Part shown: piece by piece, positions 6,082 through 11,275 of the stretch | How positions within the stretch are numbered: position 1 is the stretch's first letter | Layout of the letters: every line of letters begins with the position of its first letter | Source: an uncultured Bacteriovoracaceae bacterium | Lineage (GTDB): Bacteria; Bdellovibrionota; Bacteriovoracia; Bacteriovoracales; Bacteriovoracaceae | Assembly: GCA_937952395.1 (NCBI GenBank) | Contig: CALFYV010000420.1 | Coordinates: 1-11,275 of the forward strand | Direction: 5' to 3' | DNA length: 11,275 nucleotides | The notes under the pieces: model-generated | The model's input: only the letters and a program-made list of their open reading frames with translations | Databases searched by the model: none | What the model was told of the DNA's origin: nothing | Translations under genes and position numbers: made by a program

Positions 6082-7863
6082 TTACGGACCGAAAAAAGCT
6101 CCACCATAATTAATCGTAGAACCCATATTCCAAGGAGTAAATGGTGCGCCTCCAAATTGATTGAAGCCTCCACCGTACATACCCATTTGCTGCTGAATCA
6201 TTAAATCTTGCATACTATTATAATAATCTTTTTGTTGAGCATATGGATTGAATCCACCTGGGAATCCACCAACTCCACCATTTAATCCGCCACCCCAGCT
6301 ACCACCGCCCCAAGGCATGGTTGCTCCAATACCAGCGTTCCAGTTAAGATTTAAGCCGCCATTAAAGAATGGATTGATTCCCGCTCCAACTCCTCCACCG
6401 ATATTAGCGCATGGACAAGGAGCTGAGATACACATACATGAAGGATTAGAATTTAAAAATGGATTGATTCCACCAGCACCGTATGGCCCAATCATCCCCC
6501 CTAAAAAACCTTGGCTATAGCCAGCACCTAGAAAAGCATTACCCACTCCACCAAAGGGATTTTGAGTCATACCATTATAACCACTAAATTGATCCATCAT
6601 GTAGCCATTACAATCTGGCTCAGTCCAATTTGGCAGACCATATTCTTGCGCAACTAATTGTCCCCAATAATTCTCTCTATGACCGATACATCTATCTAGT
6701 CCGTACTGATAGCCCGCCAACTGAGCATCTACTCCGTACTGATAAGAAGCTAACATGTTATTTGAATTCGCTGTAAAAGCATCCCACTGATAACCAGCGG
6801 CACGTCTAGCATTATTAGAAGAAACGATTTGTCCTACCATTCCACCAAAGCCAAGCCCGAGATTAGCAATTGAGTTGATAATCTGAGCACCCTTAGCTTG
6901 AGCGCAATTACCATCACAAACAGAACCCGCATGCATACGACTATCTAAATAACGTCTATTGGTGTCGTTATACATATCTTCTGAAAAACAATTTCTTGGA
7001 TTTCTTTGATATTCAGCAACCGTACAATAATATTTACGGCCATTACGGATAAAATAAATCCCATCTGGATCATATGCATCACCACTTCCATGACGTGAAC
7101 TACTATTTGAAGAGTGACGACCTGAACCAGTGCCTGTGCCAGTTCCATCATGACGACCGGAGCCAGTCCCTGCATCTGCACTCGCATCGCTGGAAACTGC
7201 TACATCTTCTTGAAAAACATAATCATAACCAGATAAACACTTTTGACATTTCTTTCTATCTTCTTTACCAGGCTTACATTGATTGCTTGCATAGCATGGG
7301 TGATCTCCACCTATACCATAAACATTACCACCAATGGTTAGATAATACGTACCATCGGCTTTAGCTTTTCCGCCCTTGCCATTCTTATAAACTTCTTTTC
7401 TCACAGCTACGTACTTACCAACTTTACCGTCAACATTTACGCTTTTCCCGACCACTATTTTTCCTGAGCCCGAAGCACCAACGCCTGTTCCTACGCCACC
7501 AGTTCCTGAGGCTGAGCCAACTTGCGACTTGAATTTTTCTTTTTGTTTTTTAATTCTCTCGTCTTGTGAAGAGTGCTTTTCTTGCGTACAAGTCACAACT
7601 TCTACATCGTAATTAAGTTCACGAGCTTTACAAGAATAAGCATATTGATAACCAAGAAGATCACCACCATTATTAACTAGTTTTGTCTCAGTTACTGACA
7701 ATTTTCCAAGAGCCTCGCAATCTGAAAGAATTTGGGCTACTCGTGCTTGAACTGGCTTATTACAATCTAATCCCTCAAGTTTTTGCACGACCTTGGTATC
7801 TTGGGCAGAACCAATACGACAAAACAGAATTGTTAAAACAAATAATGACCAATTTAACTTCAT
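6082..7863 (-). CDS. Secreted Cys-rich protein with Gly/Asn/Phe-rich C-terminal tail
   Basis: 593 residues from the ATG at 7863; a GTG two codons upstream is also possible, but the ATG directly precedes the signal peptide MKLNWSLFVLTILFCRIGSA. Order of regions: a Cys-containing N-terminal domain (about 20-95; LDCNK, SDCEAL, YSCKA, VTCTQ); a Gly/Thr/Ser linker (116-135); a small domain with a four-Cys cluster (about 188-209; HPCYASNQC then CQKC); a low-complexity GTGSGRHDGTGTGTGSGRHS stretch (232-250); a region with more Cys; a tandem YQYG repeat (SYQYGVDAQLAGYQYGLD, 373-390); and a tail from about 425 rich in Gly, Asn, Phe, Pro and Met, with GINPFLN and GINPFFN repeats flanking MCISAPCPC. Such tails occur in surface or adhesive proteins, but no family is recognised. 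It may be co-transcribed with the Cys-rich gene upstream (93-bp gap). Coding is certain; function unknown. Confidence 0.9.
   Translation of the reverse strand: MKLNWSLFVLTILFCRIGSAQDTKVVQKLEGLDCNKPVQARVAQILSDCEALGKLSVTETKLVNNGGDLLGYQYAYSCKARELNYDVEVVTCTQEKHSSQDERIKKQKEKFKSQVGSASGTGGVGTGVGASGSGKIVVGKSVNVDGKVGKYVAVRKEVYKNGKGGKAKADGTYYLTIGGNVYGIGGDHPCYASNQCKPGKEDRKKCQKCLSGYDYVFQEDVAVSSDASADAGTGSGRHDGTGTGTGSGRHSSNSSSRHGSGDAYDPDGIYFIRNGRKYYCTVAEYQRNPRNCFSEDMYNDTNRRYLDSRMHAGSVCDGNCAQAKGAQIINSIANLGLGFGGMVGQIVSSNNARRAAGYQWDAFTANSNNMLASYQYGVDAQLAGYQYGLDRCIGHRENYWGQLVAQEYGLPNWTEPDCNGYMMDQFSGYNGMTQNPFGGVGNAFLGAGYSQGFLGGMIGPYGAGGINPFLNSNPSCMCISAPCPCANIGGGVGAGINPFFNGGLNLNWNAGIGATMPWGGGSWGGGLNGGVGGFPGGFNPYAQQKDYYNSMQDLMIQQQMGMYGGGFNQFGGAPFTPWNMGSTINYGGAFFGP
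6361..6471 (-). repeat. Imperfect direct repeat coding GINPF(L/F)N
   Basis: The segments 6361-6381 and 6451-6471 share ATGGATTGATTCC plus most of the preceding bases, and encode the GINPFLN and GINPFFN motifs of the Gly-rich tail. Read as internal duplication within the coding sequence. Confidence 0.6.
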
Positions 7864-7956
7864 ATCCACTCTCAGTCTTTTAATTCTCTCGTATACTATT
7901 CGGGTAATTTAGTTATTTGCTTTAATACTATTTGTTTACCCTTTAAGTTATTGTAA

Positions 7957-8895
7957 TTACTTGTTTAATTTACCAGCTGGTGACCTTAATTCATCCAGTC
8001 CTTCCTTATCTTTATTGCCTAAGGCTTCGGCACTGAACTTCTCATAAACCAAGCCGTCGCTGCAAGAGACGTACTTATAATTTAAATCAAAAGGTGTTTT
8101 TCCTGTGTTTAAACAGATGACTTTGATATCAGTTTTTTTCATCTCTTCATCATCCATAAAAGCAAACTCGGGAGCTGGACGAAGAGGTACATTGATAAAA
8201 TACTTCTGAAATTCATCTTGAGTTTTGGTGTAGTCAATTCCTTTACACTTAACCGACTTACTCTTTTCTACAATATCACACCACATCTCTTCAACGAGAT
8301 CCTCTATTATATAGAAGGGGGCTCCAGCGCTGGCTGGAGTTCGCTCTAGCTTACACTCATCGTGATCGTAATTGGCGATACAATAAGGAGCTTGCATATA
8401 AGACATTAAAGTAAACTCAATATCGGTGATATTAGGGAAATAATGCTTACGAATACAATGCTTACAATCATATTCAGTAGAGTCCTTATGATCTGGTCTG
8501 CACTCTTTCCAACATGACTCTGTCGCTCGCACAAAAAAAGTTTGAATAGCTCCTTCAGAATGCTCAAAATCTAGATAGGAGAAATGAATTTTTACGTCTT
8601 GCTTAAGAGCGCCAAAACTTTTGTCTTGGCAAACTTTAAAAGTCACTTGATCCTCATCGACTCGAACGTACTGAATATCTTCACCTTCTTTGCCTCTGAG
8701 TTTGGCCAGTGGTTGGCTTGTCTGACAAACAAGTTCGAAACATTTTTGGAAACTTAATTCTTCATAAGTCACTTCTTTTTTGCCTAAAACTTTACCACCA
8801 AGTTGATGACAATAACCATCGATACGTGGTTCAGGAACCTCGGCAAAGCTTTGAAAGAGAAAAAGGAAAAATAAAGAAAAAATGAACAGCTTCAA
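7957..8895 (-). CDS. Secreted Cys-rich protein of unknown function
   Basis: 312 residues beginning with a clear signal peptide (MKLFIFSLFFLFLFQSFA, cleavage before EVPEP). The mature part has 14 Cys, an even number, spread along the chain: DGYCHQ, KCFELVC, FKVCQ, SCWKEC, YDCKHC, PYCIANYDHDEC, MWCDIV, VKCKG, VICLN and VSCSDG. This pattern suits a disulfide-bonded periplasmic or exported protein. A Cys cluster at about residues 128-146 (SCWKEC ... CKHC) resembles in spacing the PCYASNQC ... CQKC cluster of the next gene downstream, so the two may share a small module. There are no catalytic motifs I recognise and no lipobox. The start is a TTG, chosen because it lies at the beginning of the signal peptide behind AGAGGTG; no ATG competes. 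Head-to-head with the membrane-anchored gene at 8977. Confidence 0.9.
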   Translation of the reverse strand: MKLFIFSLFFLFLFQSFAEVPEPRIDGYCHQLGGKVLGKKEVTYEELSFQKCFELVCQTSQPLAKLRGKEGEDIQYVRVDEDQVTFKVCQDKSFGALKQDVKIHFSYLDFEHSEGAIQTFFVRATESCWKECRPDHKDSTEYDCKHCIRKHYFPNITDIEFTLMSYMQAPYCIANYDHDECKLERTPASAGAPFYIIEDLVEEMWCDIVEKSKSVKCKGIDYTKTQDEFQKYFINVPLRPAPEFAFMDDEEMKKTDIKVICLNTGKTPFDLNYKYVSCSDGLVYEKFSAEALGNKDKEGLDELRSPAGKLNK

Positions 8896-8899
8896 ACAA

Positions 8900-8906
8900 C
8901 ACCTCT
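8900..8906 (-). promoter_or_regulatory. Ribosome-binding site deciding the TTG start at 8895
   Basis: AGAGGTG on the - strand, four bases before TTG (six from the GAGG core). It supports TTG as the real start of the Cys-rich secreted protein. Confidence 0.7.
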
Positions 8907-8940
8907 TCAGCTCACTTCTTCGGTTTTTTTAAAAGCTCTC

Positions 8941-8969
8941 TTTAATTAAGATGACTTAAAGTTTATACT
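8941..8969 (+). promoter_or_regulatory. Candidate promoter giving a leaderless mRNA for the 8977 gene
   Basis: TATACT (8964-8969; five of six to TATAAT) with a weak -35, TTTAAT (8941-8946), at a 17-base spacing. Transcription would start at about 8976-8977, on the ATG itself. The -35 match is poor, so confidence is low. Confidence 0.35.
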
Positions 8970-8976
8970 TGAGTTT

Positions 8977-9555
8977 ATGAATTGGACTCTTGTGGTGGAA
9001 TGGTCATTTTTTGTGCTTTTTATCTTAGTACTAGCTTATACCGCTATTGTTATCGGTAATGAAAAAACTAGTTACTTGGATGAAGCTCAATACTTTTTAT
9101 TTCATAAGTTGAATCTACCCATACCCAAGTGGTGGACTCAGATAAAAAAGGAAAAAACTCTTTGGATTTTTGAGCGAAGTGATACTCATTATGATTGGTA
9201 TGCTTCTTTCGAATTACTAGATTTTGATGAAACGCCGATTGCTCAATTAGCAATAAACTATCTCACAGAGCAAAAAGTAAAATTAGATCCTCCCCCAGAG
9301 GCACAAATTGAAGAAAACAGCTCACACCTCTTCAAAGATAAAACTCTAGCTAGTGCGGTTAGTGAATTCATAAGAATTGAAGGAACAGCGACACAGGATG
9401 AACAAGAACGTATTTACATCGATTTAATTTTATTTAAATTTGAAAATCAGATTTATCGTTTCAAGAGTCAAAGTTCGGTATTAAATGGTTCTGTTGAAGG
9501 GCCTTATTTTGAGGAAGCTATAAGCTTGATAAAAATTAAAGACTCTTTGGATTAA
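8977..9555 (+). CDS. Membrane-anchored protein of unknown function
   Basis: 192 residues with one N-terminal hydrophobic segment (about 4-27; VVEWSFFVLFILVLAYTAIVIG), no cleavage motif, and then a soluble domain. Lys-rich sequence after the segment (KWWTQIKKEKT, 51-61) suggests the soluble part faces the cytoplasm by the positive-inside rule; this is inference. The domain is rich in aromatic and acidic residues (LWIFERSDTHYDWYASFEL, 62-80) and ends with IYRFKSQSSVLNG and a helical tail. No family recognised. The ATG has no ribosome-binding site upstream, and a -10-like TATACT lies seven bases before it, so the mRNA may be leaderless. The 3' end overlaps the convergent DUF507-like gene by 20 bp. 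Confidence 0.85.
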   Translation: MNWTLVVEWSFFVLFILVLAYTAIVIGNEKTSYLDEAQYFLFHKLNLPIPKWWTQIKKEKTLWIFERSDTHYDWYASFELLDFDETPIAQLAINYLTEQKVKLDPPPEAQIEENSSHLFKDKTLASAVSEFIRIEGTATQDEQERIYIDLILFKFENQIYRFKSQSSVLNGSVEGPYFEEAISLIKIKDSLD

Positions 9556-9979
9556 AAACTCTGATTCTATCAACTAAGAATTGAACAATTTCTTCGTCAG
9601 TTGAAAAAACATCGTCAATAAGGTCACAATCAAGGACGAAATCTTTAAGACGGTTGGCAATATTATGAAGAGACTCTACTAGATAAAGGCCACCAATTGA
9701 TTCACCTTGGTATGATTTAATGATTTCTTTTCTGGCGTGGTTAAACATCTCTGTTTCAGTAATATCTTCAGCTTCTACTTCGCCAAATTTTTCTTCAACT
9801 TCTTCAATAGCTTGATCTTTGATATCTTCATCAGTTGAAAAACTCACACCCATTTCTGTCGCCATTGCATCAATCAGATCAGCACGCTTATCAACTGGAT
9901 ATTCGATAAATTTATGTTCTGTTAAATGATTTATAGTGTAGCTGGCCAAAACTTTTAGGGTATCAAAATCAGTTCTCAT
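9536..9979 (-). CDS. DUF507-like small acidic protein downstream of murJ
   Basis: 147 residues, acidic, all-helical in appearance, with no signal peptide or membrane segment. I place it in or near DUF507, an uncharacterised family known from deltaproteobacteria and relatives, from its INHLTEHKFIEY-type start and helical E/D-rich pattern; this is recognition by eye, not by search. Two segments look related: one around 13-65 ending in STDEDIKDQAIEEVEEKFG, and one around 105-142 with FSTDEEIVQFLVDRI, suggesting an internal duplication. The start at 9979 is fixed by GGAG eight bases upstream, inside the 19-bp gap after murJ, so the two are one transcription unit. The end overlaps the convergent 8977 gene by 20 bp. 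Function unknown. Confidence 0.75.
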   Translation of the reverse strand: MRTDFDTLKVLASYTINHLTEHKFIEYPVDKRADLIDAMATEMGVSFSTDEDIKDQAIEEVEEKFGEVEAEDITETEMFNHARKEIIKSYQGESIGGLYLVESLHNIANRLKDFVLDCDLIDDVFSTDEEIVQFLVDRIRVFNPKSL

Positions 9980-9987
9980 TGAATGGA

Positions 9988-9991
9988 CTCC
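9988..9991 (-). promoter_or_regulatory. Ribosome-binding site of the DUF507-like gene
   Basis: GGAG within ACGGAGT, eight bases before the ATG at 9979 and just after the murJ stop (9999-10001). It confirms the start and the operon link to murJ. Confidence 0.7.
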
Positions 9992-9998
9992 GTGTAAA

Positions 9999-11275
9999 TC
10001 AAAGCCTCAAACCAAGTTTTCGTTGGAGTTTATGCAGCACTTGGTTAATAACTTTGCGTTCTCCTAAGAGATATAACGCCAGAATATAAGAAAAAGCAAC
10101 GATAAACAGCTCTATAGATAGGATAAATATCTTTTGAAGAAAATTTAATTCATAAAAGGGAATAAAATTTTTAGCATATTGCATTATGCCAGCAACTATT
10201 AATCCAGAAATAATCAGTTTAAACCAACGCCACCCCAAGAAATAACGCAGTGTTAAAATTAAATGGGATTTAATCACAGAACTTAGGATAAGCGAATTGA
10301 TATACATCGATAGTGTAGTACCTAAAGCTAAAACAGTGAAACCAAAACGTGGGACCAAAAGCACACAAAAAATAATATTAAATAAAATTGAACAAACGGA
10401 ACTAATAACAGCAAATCTATGTTGTTCTAAACTATATAAAGTGGGCACAAAAAGTTTCACCAAAGCATAACCAGGTAAACCTAAGGCATAATACTGAAGC
10501 GCTAGGGCCGTCATTTTAGTATCTTCACTATTAAATTTTCCATGTTCAAAAATAAGATGAATAATTTCTTGTGAGTAAACGGCAAATATAATTATCGCTG
10601 GAATAATGGTTAACCAAGTTAAAAAATAAGATGAAGCTAAGTAATCAGCAGCCTCTTTTCTATTATCTGCTCTCCAGGCTTCACTGAAGTGAACTAAATT
10701 AGAATTACCAATAGAAACACTAAGAATGCCTATCGGAAGTTGAAAAAGTCTAAAACTATAGCTGAGCCAAGAAACGGCTCCCACTATGGTTCCCGAAGCT
10801 AAAACAGTTGTAACAATTAAATTAATTTGGGTGGCAGCAAAGCCAATTAAGCCTGGCCCTAATTTAAGAAAAACTTCTTTAGTTTGTTTATATATTAAGG
10901 GACGAGGCCACTTAGGGGCAAAGCCGCGAGAAAATAATTGAGGAAATTGAACAAAGCCTTGAAAAAGCCCACCAATAGTTACCCCAATTCCCAAAGAGTA
11001 AACCGCATCCCATCCGTTTTGAGTTAAAATGTCTGGCAAGAAAATCATCGCCGCTATGGTACTTAAGTTAAAAAAAACTGGAGCTAAAGCCGGAATAAAA
11101 AAAACTTTGAGTGAGTTTAAGGCACCCATATAAAGAGCCGCCAGAGAAACCAAGAGTAAATAAGGGGCCATTATTCTGGTTAAATTAACAGTAATCTCAA
11201 ATTTTTCAGGTTCGTTAACAAAAGTCGGCGCAAAGATTTCAATTAATTGCGGAGCAAAAACAAAAATACCCAAAG
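9999..11275 (-). CDS. murJ: Lipid II flippase MurJ, N-terminus beyond the window
   Basis: MurJ (MOP/MATE-like exporter superfamily) moves lipid II across the inner membrane for peptidoglycan synthesis. About 425 residues are visible. The frame runs off the window end; the first in-frame start-like codon (TTG, 11273) is a Leu inside the protein. Compared with the usual length of about 520, some 90-100 residues (first membrane segments and N-terminal conserved Arg) are missing. Visible signatures: LTRIMAPYLLLVSLAALYMG followed by ALNS and PALAPVFFNLS, typical of MurJ, and SYSFRLFQLPIGILSV, where the Arg aligns with the essential Arg270 of the E. coli protein (YADRLMEFP), although the preceding Asp is Phe here. 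Roughly eleven hydrophobic segments remain. The C-terminus is short and basic (KLQRKLGLRL). It is followed after 19 bp by the DUF507-like gene. Confidence 0.93.
   Translation of the reverse strand, partial: LGIFVFAPQLIEIFAPTFVNEPEKFEITVNLTRIMAPYLLLVSLAALYMGALNSLKVFFIPALAPVFFNLSTIAAMIFLPDILTQNGWDAVYSLGIGVTIGGLFQGFVQFPQLFSRGFAPKWPRPLIYKQTKEVFLKLGPGLIGFAATQINLIVTTVLASGTIVGAVSWLSYSFRLFQLPIGILSVSIGNSNLVHFSEAWRADNRKEAADYLASSYFLTWLTIIPAIIIFAVYSQEIIHLIFEHGKFNSEDTKMTALALQYYALGLPGYALVKLFVPTLYSLEQHRFAVISSVCSILFNIIFCVLLVPRFGFTVLALGTTLSMYINSLILSSVIKSHLILTLRYFLGWRWFKLIISGLIVAGIMQYAKNFIPFYELNFLQKIFILSIELFIVAFSYILALYLLGERKVINQVLHKLQRKLGLRL

Noticed and set aside
6248..6520. Proline-rich open frame on the + strand (MNPPGNPPTPP...)
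   Set aside because: It is the complement of Gly codons in the secreted protein's tail; no ribosome-binding site and a shadow composition.
7074..7364. His-rich open frame on the + strand
   Set aside because: Opposite the well-supported secreted protein; the His-rich content arises from the opposite-strand codons.
7547..7892. 15-bp direct repeat TTTTAATTCTCTCGT, one copy in the leader and one inside the Gly-rich secreted gene
   Set aside because: Low-complexity AT/CT sequence; two copies in 11 kb are not enough to argue for function.
7894..7925. FliA-like promoter (TAAAG ... CCCGAATA) before the Gly-rich secreted gene
   Set aside because: The -10 match to GCCGATAA is only partial and the spacing is off by one base.
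1..11275. CRISPR array, tRNA/rRNA, insertion sequence, attachment site, toxin-antitoxin or defence island
   Set aside because: No regularly spaced repeats, cloverleaf sequences, transposase or integrase motifs were seen; gene content is envelope and repair housekeeping plus unknown secreted proteins.

Overview
The window is compact and AT-rich by eye, and looks like chromosomal DNA from a Gram-negative bacterium. It suggests a Bdellovibrionota / former deltaproteobacterial lineage, in the style of Bacteriovorax or Bdellovibrio. This rests on a SpoIID-domain protein paired with a small Amidase_3 enzyme, a DUF507-like gene behind murJ, several Cys-rich or Gly-rich secreted proteins of no known family, and TTG starts behind strong ribosome-binding sites. 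The taxonomic call is inference. No phage, plasmid, transposon, CRISPR, tRNA or rRNA signature was seen.

Layout from left to right. (1) Positions 3-494 (+): the 3' part of a secreted-looking Gly/Gln-rich protein, ending at a bidirectional terminator (529-558). (2) Positions 558-2452 (-): a SpoIID-domain gene, split by a frameshift in a nine-base G run, followed with a 23-bp overlap by an N-acetylmuramoyl-L-alanine amidase. (3) Positions 2524-3426 (-): a uracil-DNA-glycosylase-superfamily-like gene interrupted by an in-frame TAG, with degenerate active-site motifs. (4) Positions 3509-3715 (+): a 68-residue zinc-ribbon protein. (5) Positions 3708-5597 (-): complete uvrC. (6) Positions 5676-6080 (+): a zinc-ribbon protein with a C-terminal PcrA/UvrD-type Tudor-like segment, divergent from uvrC. 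(7) Positions 6082-8895 (-): two secreted Cys-rich proteins, one carrying a long Gly/Asn/Phe-rich tail. (8) Positions 8977-9555 (+): a membrane-anchored protein of unknown function, possibly on a leaderless mRNA. (9) Positions 9536-11275 (-): the C-terminal four-fifths of murJ followed by a DUF507-like gene.

Two themes recur. The first is peptidoglycan: lipid II flipping (MurJ), stem-peptide removal (amidase) and cleavage of denuded glycan (SpoIID). The second is DNA repair: UvrC, a UDG-like protein and a small protein with a possible RNA-polymerase-binding Tudor domain. Genes alternate strand almost one by one. Three convergent pairs abut or overlap by 8-20 bp with no visible terminator.

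The most notable items are the two lesions within 1.6 kb (G9 frameshift and in-frame TAG), the SpoIID-amidase coupling, and the zinc-ribbon/Tudor gene facing uvrC. I did not find a clearly new multi-gene system. The paired Cys-rich secreted proteins are the best candidates for undescribed biology.
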